A stretch of 64,000 bases of DNA from Protea cynaroides (GCA_028583415.1 CM053270.1:52276173-52340172), one strand, 5' to 3'. Positions 33,155 through 45,118 are shown, counted from the stretch's first letter. The notes: generated from the letters alone by a model not told the origin. Numbers and translations: made by a program.

Positions 33155-35505
33155 TGTCACACCCCAATTCTGATCCAACCAGAATGGTGTGAGTGAACCG
33201 TCATTGAACCAACGGTTCACACCAGGATCTCGAATAGGCCGTGTCCACCCATACAAACCATTACACATAACCACAATCAGAATATAAATATACAGCGGAA
33301 GACTTTAAATAGAATGAACTGAGTATCTATTGATAATTTAAATAAATATCCCATTATTCAAATTCAAACAGATAAAATAATAATCTTTTACATCTCTTAA
33401 TACCAAGCAAAAGTAATCAAACAATTAAATAAAAATCCATCACAGTACATCGCAGAAGGGCACTCGCATGAAGCATCATGCTCGTCCTCCCCGCTTGTAC
33501 ATCCGGAGCGGCTACACCTCCATACGCCGGAGCGTTCACGTAATCATCCACGGTGTAACTTTGCATCAACATCTAAAAACAATGTACGTACAAAGGGTGA
33601 GCTCACAACACATCTCAAGAAGACAATCGAGACAGTTTCACAATATTATGCATGAGTAACAATCATTTTATCTTGTGGTCCGGTTTTAAGTTTGCAATGT
33701 GCTATAGAAAGATTTGGTGGCCCCCGCACCTCTATACAGTGTGTGGCATAGCACAATAGATCACACTACCACCAACCTACATGCACCCATCATGGAATAG
33801 AGATGGAGCTAAGGTATACCCGCACCTCCCGATACTCTACCCATATCGATACCTAAGCTCCTACGGCCAGGGCTCATAACCGGGCTCGCAACTAACCAAT
33901 CCTATATGTCAACAATGTATGCTCTATCCCGAAGCCACGTAGTCTACGTCATAGAGATAGAGCTAGAGCGTGCGAGCCGGGCCGGAGACCACAATACCTC
34001 ACCTCCCCCGATACCCTATCCAAGCAACTAACCCACTAGGATAGAAACAATACAGCGGTGTAGACCCTATCCCAACATAACTCCCTACGGCATAGAGATA
34101 GAGCTAAAGCATCGTGGACAAGCCCGGCTCGACTCGGAATCCTCGGTTACCACACAACAATGGCCGGGACAACATCAATATCGAGACCACCGTACCACGA
34201 CCTTCCCCGATACCCCACCCGTACCAAGCATGTTAAGACGAATACTACAAAAGTGCTAGTGTGAAGAGCGATCCCAGCCCATGCCCCACTCCACACACCA
34301 ATGAAAACAATCACATGCCTAACAATCACATCCCATGAATGCATGAACAATAATAATAATCGAAAGTAAAGGATGGCATGTGAATATGCACAAACATCAC
34401 ATCATAGATATCCAATGATTAACAACGATTTCATGTCCATTAATTATTAGGTTTAGGTCGATTCCCTTACGGCCGCTCGTTCGATCACTTGCTCCACGTC
34501 GCAAGATCCAAACGATATGTCACAAAGTCCTACAACATTATTAGGGTTTCATTAGAATATATTGTTTAGGGTTTCATGTTGGTCGGAAACCAACAGAGAT
34601 CACAAACTACCCTCACAGAGCTGATCGGAGGCATGTATCGGTCGCAACTCTGTGGGAAAGACTGGCGACCGGTATGGTCAGCCCGGTCCACCATAGACAA
34701 CCCCCCGAGAGATAGCGGTCGCACATACCGGTCGCACCATGTGCACCCGATATAGTCGACCGGTATGTCTCCGGAAGACCATACATGGGTTTTTCGACTA
34801 CCGACGATCATCCTCCATGGATTTTCAGGGTTTCTCCTATCCATTCTAAGTCTAGGCTTTGAGTTAGAGTTATCCCCAACTCATTCAAGTCTCGTTTCGA
34901 TGAATAGCATCTCCAAACTCGAATCTAGGGTTTGACGGCAACTTAGGGTTTATTGGCCAATTTAGGGTTTTAGATCAATACCTACTTTGCATGGTATTGA
35001 TCCACCCACACAACTAACATAGGGTAAGAAGAGGGATTCAAACACTTACCGTTGACAGGCGTAGCGTGAGCTTCGTCGAATGGTAATGGCGGCACCTCCT
35101 TCTTCTTCCTAGCTCCTTCTCCTTTTCCACCTCTTTCTCTTCTCTAGGGTTTGCGAGAGACAATGGAAAGGATTTGAGGAGGCTTAAGGGTGTATTTATA
35201 GGCTAGAAATAGGGTTTAGTAACCCTACTAGGATTAGGAAACTTCTAGGATTCAAAATCAGGAAAGCGGAACCCGCAGAGACCAATTTCCAAATTCCCAC
35301 ACATAGTCATGCAGCCATACCGGTCGACCGGTACCAAGACCGTACCATCGACCGGTATACCTAAAATCAGGTATAATTGGTCGACTTCGGTCCGATTTTG
35401 TACATGTTTGTTATCCGCTTGCCCCGTCTGGCTCGGTGATGATCGGAAGACCTGTCACGACACAAAACCAAGGTTAGACCGGGTTTTCTGAGTGCGGGTC
35501 TTACA
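33155..35505 (-). repeat. G6 5' LTR
   Basis: 2351 bp, pairing with 23326-25681. Differences from the 3' LTR include many 1-2 base indels, often where the 3' LTR has CCTGA and this copy has CCGA. These break the peptide exon here (extra base near 33555). The following CTACC at 35506-35510 is the second target-site copy. Confidence 0.95.
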
Positions 35506-35510
35506 CTACC

Positions 35511-36006
35511 CCTATGCATTTGTTCCATACCATGGTGGTGGGTACGGATAGATCCCTTGATAGGCAAACGATGTCGAAAATTGGTGTGGTAGTTGTGGGT
35601 TCTGTCCTTGGCTCATCGGCCCATTGCTACCATCCACTGGCAGTGTGGTATTATTTTCCCCAGACTCAAGCGTACCTTCCATAGGGATATATCCTGGTGG
35701 CCTGAACATCTTCAGCATCTTATTTAAGAACACCTTCTGTTGAGCTTCCATCTGATAGACCAGATTCGTCACAATAGTCTCAGAGTTAGTATGAGGAGGG
35801 CCTGGCAGATTTGTTGGTGCTCTGTAACTCTTCCCTTCTCCACCATTTCTCATTGGTGTCCTGTCCCTATCATCCGTCATTGGGGTTCCACCGTCTGGGT
35901 TCAGGGTTTGCTCACCAATGTTTCCTACTTCCACATTGTCCTCGGCTTGACGCAACCTTAAGTGGAGACGTTTTTGTGAACCTCTGCGACCATTTTCGCC
36001 TGCCAT
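35511..36006 (-). pseudogene. gag: G5 gag, N-terminal half
   Basis: The start is at 36006 (MAGENGRRGSQKRLHLRLRQ), the same opening as G6 gag. It is open through a hydrophilic, Pro/Gly-rich region (GPMSQGQNPQLPHQFS, YPYPPPWYG) to the G6 insertion at 35510. The rest of gag is at 22430-23320. Gag reads away from the antisense gene at 36916. Confidence 0.85.
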
Positions 36007-36169
36007 CTTAGGTTAGTCTTTCCTGTTTGGATCTAAGAAGAAGACATAACATATGAGGTACATTTGAATAATCATAATAGTGTTAGTCTTTAACAAGTGC
36101 AAGACGAAAATCGTAAAGGAAGCTTTAATCAAAATTTTAAAATTTCCTCAAAAAAAAATTTTTCTGTCC

Positions 36170-36320
36170 GATCGTGACATACCGGTCGCGGCACTGTAGA
36201 GTGTGGTGCAACCGGTATGGTCAGGCGGACAAATCCATCCGCTGACTGGGAGGTACCAATCGCATACCCTAGGGGGTACCGGTCGACCGGTATAGGGCAA
36301 AACCGTTGATCGGTATTCCC
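36170..36320. repeat. GGTCGACC motif cluster between gag and the antisense gene (G5)
   Basis: TACCGGTCGCGG, GCAACCGGTATGGTC, ACCAATCGCA, TACCGGTCGACCGGTA and a decayed TTGATCGGTA within 150 bases. It occupies the same position as the G6 cluster, between the divergent gag and antisense gene, and is partly eroded by C-to-T changes. Confidence 0.7.
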
Positions 36321-36915
36321 AAAAAGGCTTTAAATTCACAAATTTTGACTCATTCCTCACTTTTCTTCTCATTTTCCTCTCCGGTGGCAATTCCTCTCTG
36401 ACTTGGTTAGTTGCTACAGTCTAATCGGCGACTTTAGGAGCGATTCTCTTCTGATCAAGACCTTAAACATCATCTCCATGTAAGGTTCTTCCTTCCTCTC
36501 TCCATTTTACATCGTTTTTTCATAGTTTCTTGCCCAAAAACTAGGTTTTTCTTAGTTTAGAGGATTCTAACCATAGGAACTCTTTTTCTTCGGCTTAAAA
36601 ATAGTTTTTGGACCTCTATGAACAAAAGCCCCCAACTTATTTGAGGTTCCACCATATGGTTTTCTTAAAATCAAAATTTTTTGGATTTTTTACCTAGGTT
36701 TTGGTCAAAAATCGATTTTTTTTCTTGTAATTGTTAAATATCTTGCTTGTTTGATGATTGTTTGGTTTCCATATGTTGTTAGATTGTTATGTAAGTCCTC
36801 CTCCCCAGATTTTGGGTGAGTTCGAGCCTTTTGCTTTAAATACTATCGTTATGCTGTCGAAATTTCAAAAGTTTTAACAGAATCTCATTGTTTTGTTTTG
36901 TTTTTGTAATTCACA

Positions 36916-38118
36916 ATGTCTCAGCGTCGAGGTGCTGGTAAGCATGCGTACGCTCTGGGCATGAACCATCCTCACCCGCTGGTTTCTCAGTTTGATGAGC
37001 GGTGGTTTAGTTCGGCGGCGGCACAAGCCTGTTTTCCATGGTTCGAAGAGAAGAATATAGAACCTGGGCGCTGCGTAAACCTAGAGCAGCTACAACGATT
37101 CGATGTTGAAGCAGCCTTTGGTGCACTTGTGTGGTACTCGTTATCACCTACACATTGACTACCGGAACCAACTTGGTCAAGCACTTCTATGCTAACCTGG
37201 AGGTTGAGGGGAATGTTAACGACTTTAGTCATGGAAGGGACCTCCGCCTAACCAGCATTGTCAATGGTGTCCCATATCCTTCAACACTCACCAGCTCGCT
37301 GACCTCTTACGGATTCCTAATGATGGTAACTTGGTTTACTGTGCTCCCAAAATGAAGGGCTTCTTTATTGATGATCTACGCCAGGAGGTTTCAGAGCATA
37401 TCCTTAACCCAGGGGTGCCCATGAAAGCTGCCAGTTTGAGACCTATTCCTCGAGCATATTGCCGCATTATCCAGCATGACATTGTTCCTCAGAGCGGCCA
37501 CTACAGTGAGTTATCTCAGCTCACCCAGTACCTGACTTATTGTGTCTACACTAGGGAGCGGGTCAGTCTCCCTTATATTATCATCCGGACTATACGTCAG
37601 GCTACCATGCCCGACCAGATAAGCAACCTTCCTTATGGCCGGCTTATCACTACACTCCTGCAACGCCTTCGAGTAGATATGAGGGTTGAGATTGCAGTTG
37701 AGGACACCATGACATCAGACATTGACTGGGATGCCATTGTACGGATGAAGATCGATAACCTGCCGATTAGTGATGAGGAGCTAGAGGCTCATCCTCGTCC
37801 GCTTAGGAGGGTAGTAGCAGCGGCAGCAGCAGCCAATGCAGCTTTTGCAGAAGAGGCAGGGGATGATGATGATCAGATGGAGGACGTCCCTGCACCGAAA
37901 CTGCAGCCCATACCTGCAGCGGGACCATCCAAGCCTCCTCCCAACTGTGATGGGTATGTTTATGGAGATTCAGGATGCCCAGCGCGAGATGAACCTTGAC
38001 CTAGGGCGCCTCTCTCGCATCCTCAGAGTCATGCAGGAGCAGGTACACTGGCACAGGGTCGCTTATGAGCGTGATTATGATATTGCTGATCCTATTCCTC
38101 CTATGCCCCCCCCCCCCA
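36916..38118 (+). pseudogene. Antisense extra gene of G5 (ATHILA ORF1 / plant transposon protein-like)
   Basis: The start is ATG 36916 (MSQRRGAGKHAYALGM). The order is LEQLQRFDVEAAFGALVW, a frameshift near 37120, NLVKHFYANLEVEGNVNDFS, a frameshift near 37280, then a long open part 37331-37999: RIIQHDIVPQSGHYSELSQL, LPYIIIRTI, LPYGRLITTLLQRLRVDM, an Ala-rich segment and an acidic EEAGDDDDQMEDV. The C-terminus VHWHRVAYERDYDIADPIPP is in a shifted frame. It is the most complete copy of the domain. The promoter side faces the motif cluster at 36170-36320. Confidence 0.66.
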
Positions 38119-38169
38119 TGAAAGATCACTTTATTTTTCTCTCCTCTTAATACATTGACTTTTATAATA

Positions 38170-38199
38170 GGGTAACTGTCCGGTTTGCGGACTGTACCC
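38170..38199 (+). terminator. Conserved imperfect hairpin 3' of the G5 antisense gene
   Basis: GGGTAACTGTCC-GGTTTGC-GGACTGTACCC about 50 bases after the gene end. Sequence and distance match the G4 and G6 copies. Confidence 0.4.
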
Positions 38200-38438
38200 T
38201 GTAGCACAATTAACTTTTACTTTTTGGATGTTTATGATTATTTTTACCTGTTTAATATGGTTTTCTATCTAGAGCATTAAGTTCTTATTTCAGTATAGTA
38301 TCTTATGCTCTTTCTTATTTAGTCCCAGGCATCGAACAGGTGCTTAAGGTGTGTTTTTTTTAAGGCTTTTAATTTCTTCCTACCTCAGTTCATCGACTCA
38401 GTTAAGTGCAAATATGGTCTGTTGGACAGAGCCTAAGA

Positions 38439-38450
38439 CCTTTGATACCA
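38439..38450 (-). promoter_or_regulatory. G5 primer-binding site
   Basis: The minus strand reads TGGTATCAAAGG, two mismatches from the initiator Met-tRNA complement, three bases from the LTR end at 38454. Confidence 0.75.
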
Positions 38451-38453
38451 AGT

Positions 38454-40627
38454 TGTCACACCCCAATTCCAGCTGAACCAGAAGTGTGAGTAAACTGTCA
38501 CTGAATCAATGGTTCACACCAGGATCTCAATAAGACCGTGTCCAATCATACAAACCATTTCACATAACCATAATCAGAATATAATTAAATCCAGCGGAAG
38601 TCTTAAATTAAATGAACTGAGTTCTTTATTGATAACTTAAATAAAATATCTAATTTTTCAAAACACGACAGTGTAAATAATTATCCTTACATCACTTATA
38701 AATCCAACTGAAAATAAATAAAATAAACAAATCCAATATCCTAGAGGTACAAGCAGAAAGGGCACTCGCATGAAGCGCCATGCTCATCCTCCCCTGCTTG
38801 CACTTCCAGGGCAGCAGTCTTCCATATACTGGAGCATCCACGTAGTCCTCGACAGTGTAACCTACATCAACATCTAAAAACATGTATATATACAAGGGTG
38901 AGCTCACAACTTAGCTCAGTAAGACAATCAGACAATGCAACACACATCATGCATGAGTAACATTCACATTATGGTCTGGTTTTAAGTTTACAATGTGCTA
39001 TAGAAAGGATTGGCGGCCACCGCACCTCTATACACGAGTGTATGAATCCGCCCAATGGATCAAACACCACTGTTGTCCCACATGCACCCACCATGGAATA
39101 GAGATAGAGCTAAAGTATCAGGATCAAAAACCACCAACACTTCCCCTGATACCCTACCCATACCAACACGTAAGCCCCTATTGGCGAGGGCTTTCAAACT
39201 ATGCTCGCAACTAACCAATCCAATATGTCATCACAGTAGTCCCTATCCCAGCACAGCTCCCTACGGCATAGAGATAGAACTAGAATCTAGTGGCCAGGCT
39301 GGAGACCACAGTGCCACTTCCTCCCCCTGATACCCTACCCGCACCAAACATGCTAATACAGAAGGGATACGTAAAGTTGTTAGTGTGAGGAATGATCCCA
39401 GACCCCAAGCCCTTTTCACTCCACACACCAACGAAAACAATCACATGCCTAACAGTCACATCCTAGCATAGCGAGTATGCATGAACAATATAATAACTGA
39501 AAGTAAAGATGACATGCGAGTATGCACAAACACCATTCCACAGAATCATAATTACTAACAACGTTTTACTGTTATTAGGTTATTAGGGTTTAGGTCTGAT
39601 TCCCTTACCTGACGTTTGATTGCTAACTTGCTCAGAATCCAAACTCGCTATCACAAGGTCCTACACGATGTTAGGGTTGAAGTAGAATAATTTTCTTAGG
39701 GTCTATGTTGGTTGAAAAACCAAGTGGGTTAAAAACACTCCTCACAGTGCATACCGATCGCAGTATCGATCGCAAGCACCGGTCGTGGCACTGTGGGGAA
39801 AAGTGCGACTGGTATGGTCGATCAGTCCCCCACAGACCAGTCTCCAAGAGGTATCGGTCGCATATGGTGCGACTGGTATGGTCTATCGGTATGCTTCCGA
39901 AAGACCATCAATTCGGTATTCGCCTATCGTCGGTCACCCCCTATTGGTTCTAGGTTTTCTCCTATGCATTCTAGGGCTGAGCAACGAGTTAGAGTTGTTT
40001 CATGTTCCATTCAAGTCTTAGTTTCCATGATCCTTAGCTTAGAATGCGAATCTAGGGTTCATCGACTGTATTAGGGTTTGACGGCAAATTTAAGGGTTTT
40101 AGATCAATAACTCGTCTTGCATGGTATTGATCAATTCATGAATAATCATCTATAACGCTTAACTTAAAGGAAGGTTCAAGCCCTTACCGTTGGTTCACAA
40201 GTATGGTGTTCTTCGTCCAACGGCAAACGACAGCTCCTCTCCCTCCTTCCTTAGCTCTTTCTCCTTCTTCGATCTCTTTCTCCTCTTTAGGGTTTGTGAG
40301 GATCAATGAAAGAGTTCTAAGGAGGTTTAGGGATCCTTAAATAGACTAGGATAGAGTTTAGGAAGTTTCCTTACGCTAGGAAAGTCCATAGACTCGAGAT
40401 TTGGAAAGTGGGCACCCGCAGAGATCCGTTTTCGGATCTAAGTAGTCTGCCCACGCAGACATACCAGTCGGCTGGTTCCATCGACCATTATGAAAAATAT
40501 CATACATTAGGTCCATTTTCATACCTGGACGTCATCCGTTCATCCCGTCTGGCCTGGTAATGATTGGAAGACCTATTACGACATGAATTAAAGGTTTAGA
40601 TCGGGTTCATGGAGTGCGGATCTTACA
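38454..40627 (-). repeat. G5 5' LTR
   Basis: 2174 bp, TGTCACACC...GATCTTACA, paired with 16673-18864. Motif clusters lie at about 39745-39900 and 40455-40490. The peptide last exon is frameshifted and the internal exon carries an 8-nt deletion. It is followed by target-site copy TCACA at 40628-40632. Confidence 0.92.
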
Positions 40628-40632
40628 TCACA

Positions 40633-42221
40633 CACCACTGTAATCCCACATAACTCACTCCGATATAGAGATAGAGCTAGAGTCTGGTGGTCAAGCTGAA
40701 CCACAGTACCACGTCCTCCCCTTGATACCTTACACCGCACCAATACCTACACCCCTATTAGCGAGGGCTTGCAAGTGGGTACGTCATTAACCAATCCTAC
40801 ATGTTATCACAGTATCCAAGGCCCTATCCCAGCATAGCTCCCTAAAGAATAGAGATAGGGCTCGAGTTTGGTGGCCAGGCCATAGACCACAATACCACGT
40901 CCTCCCCCTGATACCCTGCCCGTACCAAGCATGCTAAGATAGTACCGATACGAAAAATTGTTAGTGTGAGGAATGATCCAAGACCCCAGGCCCTTCCCAT
41001 TCCACACACCAATGAAAACAATCACATGTCTAATAATCACAACCTAGCATAGCAAGTATGGATGCACAAATGTAACAACAGAAAGTAAAGATGACATGTT
41101 AATATGCACAACCATCATGCCACATAAACAAGAGTAATTAATAACGTTTTACTCTCTTTAGTTAATTAGGATTTGAGTTCGATTCCTTTACCTCACACTT
41201 GATTTCAAGCTTTCTCTGCGTCACAGAGTCCAACCTTGCTGCTAATTGGTCCTACATATCATTAGGGTTTAATTTAAATTAGGTTCATGAGGTTTACGTT
41301 GGTCAAAAACCAACTGGGGTCGAAAATCACCCCATTCTGTAGATACCGGTTGCACATACTGGTTACAGGTTACTATACATATGGTGCGACCAATATGTCC
41401 CAACGGAAAAACCTGGCAGGTTTCCCAAGGGGTACCAGTCGCAATATCGGTCACACCCAGGTACCACCAGTATAGTTGACCAGTATGCCTCCGTACCTCC
41501 TCCAATTTGACCTTATCTTTTGCCTGTCTTCGGACTCAACTTCTAAGGTTTCTCCTAACCATTCTAAGCCTGAGCAACGTGTTAGGGTTTGTTTTATCTC
41601 CCATTCAAGTCCTATGTTCTGATGAACTTTAGTTTAGAATTCAGATCTAGGTTTCGTCGAACGAACTAGGGTTTATTCACGAAATAGCGTTCTGGATCAA
41701 TACCTAGTCTTTCTTGGTATTGATCATAATCTAAACCAACCTAAGAGCAAGGTAGGTAAGGTACTCACCGTTGGTCTATGAACTATGATGTTCTTCTTCC
41801 AACGGAGTCTCCTCTGCAACCTTCTTCAGCTCCTTTCTCCTCTTCAAATCTCCTTCTCGTCTCTAGGTTGTAAGAGTTAATCAAAAGGATTTAAGGAGGG
41901 TAAGGAGTCAATATATAGACTAGGGTAGGTTCTAGTAGAGTTTCCAATGTAAGGAAGGTCTCTATGATTGAGATTTGGAAGGTGGGACTCACTGGGATTT
42001 GTTCCCATATCTGAACAGTCAGCCGTACAGACATACCGGTCGACCAGTATCATGAGACCGGTATGTCTCATGACACTTCCCATTTGGTCCATTTTGACTA
42101 CTTTCGTACCTGGACTTGTAGTTCGTGATCCGCTCGCCCCATCTGGTGCGGTTATGATTGGAAGACCTGTCATGACACAAAACAGAGGTCTAGATCGGGT
42201 TCGAGGAGTGCAGGTTCTACA
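40633..42221 (-). repeat. G4 5' LTR, proximal part
   Basis: It continues the LTR broken at 16672 (ATGGATCACA joins CACCACTG) and ends GCAGGTTCTACA at 42221. Motif clusters lie at about 41335-41490 and 42030-42065. The 60-nt internal exon boundaries are conserved at 41192-41251 but the frame has stops. Total G4 LTR length is about 2255 bp. Confidence 0.88.
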
Positions 42222-42226
42222 CTATT

Positions 42227-44060
42227 AATCTGTACAGCAGGTAACTCGCAGACAGGGGCAGATACAGTGTTGTCATGAGCGAGAACTTGGACAGAACTAT
42301 GGTCTAAATCAGAATCAGGAAATAGAGGAAGTGAATTAGAAGAAATGGTGGGTGGAAGTGGAGAAGTGAAAGAAGGAGAGGACGGGGTGATATTAATCCA
42401 ACTGTGAAAAGTTGAAACATTAGTGAGAATTATCAAACTCTGCAAGTAAAGAAGGTTTAGAAGGCTTCAGAGGAAAAACTGTTTCAGAAAAAACATGTCT
42501 TGAGACATATACTCAACCAGTGGGAAAATGAAGACATCTATTCCCTTTTTGTATGTCACTGTATCCTAAAAAAATACAGGGCAAAGATCGAGGTTCGAAC
42601 TTGTTTTTCAAATATGATTTGAGACAAGGAAAGCACTAAGAGCCAAAGGAACGAAGCATGGTATAGTCAGGAGACTTACCTGTCAGTTTATGTAATGGAT
42701 TGTCTCGGTTTAGTGCTGTAGAGGGAAGTCGATTAATGAGGAAGATAGAAGTACTAAACGCTTCCACCCAATACCGAGCTGGAACAGAAGAGTGATATAG
42801 CATAGCCAAGCCGAGTTCTACCAAGTGTCTGTGCTTTCTCTCTGCTACACTGTTCTGCTCTGGAGTGGCAGGACATGAAGTATGAATCACAATTCCTAAA
42901 TCTTGTAGCAGCTTACGAAATTTACAACTCGAAAACTTCCCACCCCCATCACACTGAAAGACCTTGATCTGTGTCTCAAACTGTCTGACAACCAGATACT
43001 GAAAAGACTGAAAGACCTTGTAAATATCAGATTTCTGTTTAATCGGATAAAACTAATTAACTAAACCTTGAGAAACCATCCACAAAAAGAACATAGTATC
43101 GAAAATTTTGTATACTTGTTACCGGGGCTGGTCCCCATAGATCACAATGTATTCTTTCCACAGGAGCAGTGCAATAAGAAAAGCTGGAAATAAAAGGCAA
43201 CTTACTACTCTTGCTCAGTTGACAACTAGTACATACTTCTGAACTTTTTGATGTTGGTATTATAGAAATTGCTCCAGTAGTTGTCAAGTGATCTACTACC
43301 ATTTTTTGTGGATGACCAAGACGTTGGTGCGCCAAGTCTCTGCAGTGGCTGACCTAAACCGTGAGGAAAACAAAGCCTCTACAGTAGCATTAGTGTTACA
43401 ATGTAAAGGGTTAGATATAGACACGTGTCAGTGTAATAGTCTCAGCTGTATTTATCTACTTGTCTAGTACCATGTATATATATACGGTATGTACTCAGTC
43501 AATGAGGATAAGAGAGAATTTCAGAAGTTTCTACTTTCGTATTTCCCACTGTTTAACAATTAGAACTGACTGAACCAGTACAAATCCCATTACAAGACTT
43601 CTTTGAAGTTTCAGAAAAAGAAACATTACAAGAAATTGCACGATTACAGGAATCATTACAAGAATTAGTACCCTTACAGAAAGAACTATCACCCAAAGCA
43701 GTGCAAGAACTATTAGAAATATTACAAGAAACATTCCCAGTACCCGAAATATCACAGATATTAGAATTACTGCAAGATTCAGAACTTGCAGAAAAAACAT
43801 TGGCCGATGACTGTACACACACAGCAGCATCCCCAGTATGAACTGAATCAGACAAGGCATACAGCCCACCATGTCTGCTCCTCAATGCCAAAATCATCTT
43901 GGTATGATTGTCCTTGATCACAAAACCACCAGAGTTAAACTCAAAGAAACAGGGATAATCTGTAGTGAGCTTTGAAACTGACAGCAAATTTTTTTTTTAT
44001 ATCTGGAACAACTAGAATATCATTAAGAGGTAGAGACACTTTATCACTGTGAGGTTATTT
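42227..44060 (-). pseudogene. pol: K1: Ty1/copia pol fragment (protease end, GAG-pre-integrase, integrase)
   Basis: Reading from 44060 down: protease C-terminus (LPLNDILVVPDI, LLSVSKLTTDYPCFFEF), a Ser/Cys/Asn-rich insertion, the GAG-pre-integrase motif HQRLGHP, the zinc site CTSCQLSKSSKLPF, and the integrase core (CDLWGPAPV, YYVLFVDGFSRFSW-type; then CPATPEQNSVAERKHRHLVE with the catalytic Glu). It runs to a linker around 42250. Integrase preceding RT is the copia order; RT lies beyond the G4 insertion and is not in the window. Several frameshifts are present. A solo LTR sits at 43394-43558. Confidence 0.85.
43394..43558 (+). repeat. 165-bp solo LTR with 5-bp target duplication
   Basis: It starts TGTTACAATG, ends TGTTTAACA, and is flanked by ATTAG at 43389-43393 and 43559-43563. 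Inside are TATATATATA and a downstream CAATGAGGATAAGAGAGAAT, typical of the sense strand of short copia/TRIM LTRs. Removing it with one ATTAG lets the K1 frame continue past its present stop. Family unknown. Confidence 0.8.
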
Positions 44061-44425
44061 CTAGACGACTCTATAAGCCCATGGGCTGTGTTACATGAAC
44101 TGTTATTTAATCTTCTATAAAAGACACTGAATGATACTCACTTATTTGAATATTTAATTGTCTAAAACACTTATAGCTTTGTCAGGGCTTGGAGATTCGG
44201 TCTAGTTCAATCATAGGCACAATAAAGCAGAGTCCAAGTCAAGCAACTACCTGTAAAAAGTAGGTAGGGTGAGAACACATAAACGATTTTCTTTCTTCTT
44301 CATGGATGTACACCCAAATTTTTTTTTAAAAAGGGAAAGCCCCTGAGTACGGAACAGAACAAAAATAGGAACACTCAAGAAGCTACTGAGGGGAGCAAGA
44401 ATAGAAAACTCACTCAACTTCTTTG
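44061..44425 (-). other. Remainder of K1 region, no clear coding sequence
   Basis: It lies between the K1 protease end and the K2 insertion. I see no domain. CTTTG at 44421-44425 is the left target-site copy of K2. Confidence 0.5.
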
Positions 44426-44729
44426 TGTAAGCCATTAAAAGGAGATCAACATACCTCCTGCTAGTCCTGGTCCGACGAATATCGAATCAGCCACTGCAGA
44501 AGTGTTCGAAGTATTTGATGCCATTGCCGTCAAGTTTCTTGTAATGCCTTCGTCAATGTGCTTAGGGATTGACTTCTAGTTTCTCAGTCTCTCTTCAGAT
44601 TTACAAAATGGAAGGATTAACGTAAAAATATCTTGAAACCAGAGTCCCTCTCTTATATGCCTCCTTGTAACTATCTCCCATCAAGACAGTTACAGATGAT
44701 GGCGGGTGCTACTTTGCACACGTGTAAGA
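44426..44729 (-). repeat. K2 3' LTR (start deleted)
   Basis: It aligns without gaps to 47526-47829. The outer end is TGTAAGCC (LTR 3' terminus on the minus strand) next to the CTTTG target copy; the inner end is lost in the deletion. Confidence 0.88.
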
Positions 44730-44739
44730 TCCACAAGAG

Positions 44740-45103
44740 AATCAGAACCGAACAAAATATTGTTTCAGTACAAACTGAATACAGTACCATCAAAATTAAA
44801 CACAAAACCTAAAGGTGTTAATCTTGAAACAAATATCAAGTTCTTGGAAAAAGACGGAATATAAAAGCAATTATTTAAATCCAACACAACTCCAGATTGC
44901 AGGATGAGTCTGTAAACTCTAATAGCCTCCACTTCAGATTGCACCTGATATCCTGAGTAGATGCTCCTCTCATTTTCTTTCGATGGCCTTGTTTGTAGAA
45001 ACCCCTGCAAGGTATTGGCAACATGGATTGTTGATCCAGAATCAATCCACCAATTATTGTGATGAGTATTCACCAAATTAGATTCAAAAAAAACAAATGA
45101 CAT
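44740..45103 (-). pseudogene. pol: K2 protease fragment
   Basis: The aspartic protease motif WWIDSGSTIHVAN is followed by LQGFLQTRPSKENERSIYSG and NCFYIPSFSKNLIFVSRLTP. This is the region preceding GAG-pre-integrase in TNT1-94-like copia elements. It is then cut by the deletion near 44740. The motif itself is intact. Confidence 0.85.
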
Positions 45104-45118
45104 ACCTTTGTTTTTTAG

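Larger units (their letters stand above)
23326..35505 (-). mobile_element. G6: full-length Ty3/gypsy chromovirus-type element nested in G5 gag
   Basis: 12,180 bp with LTRs 23326-25681 (3') and 33155-35505 (5') and a perfect 5-bp target duplication CTACC. Minus-strand order: 5' LTR, primer-binding site, antisense gene, motif cluster, gag, protease, RT, RNase H, integrase, chromodomain-like tail, doubled polypurine tract, 3' LTR. It is the innermost, hence youngest, insertion. The catalytic boxes DSGAT and FIDD are intact, but the coding region has about eight frameshifts and a destroyed zinc knuckle. Confidence 0.95.
16673..40627 (-). mobile_element. G5: Ty3/gypsy chromovirus-type element nested in the G4 LTR
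   Basis: It has paired LTRs 16673-18864 (3') and 38454-40627 (5') and perfect 5-bp target duplications TCACA at 16668-16672 and 40628-40632. The flanks rejoin into a continuous LTR of G4. The internal region contains a doubled polypurine tract, pol, gag, a divergent antisense gene and a primer-binding site. G6 (12,180 bp) is inserted in gag, so G5 alone is about 11.8 kb. Protease DSG has become DFG, the RT catalytic box reads FIDN, and frameshifts abound, so it is inactive. Confidence 0.93.
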
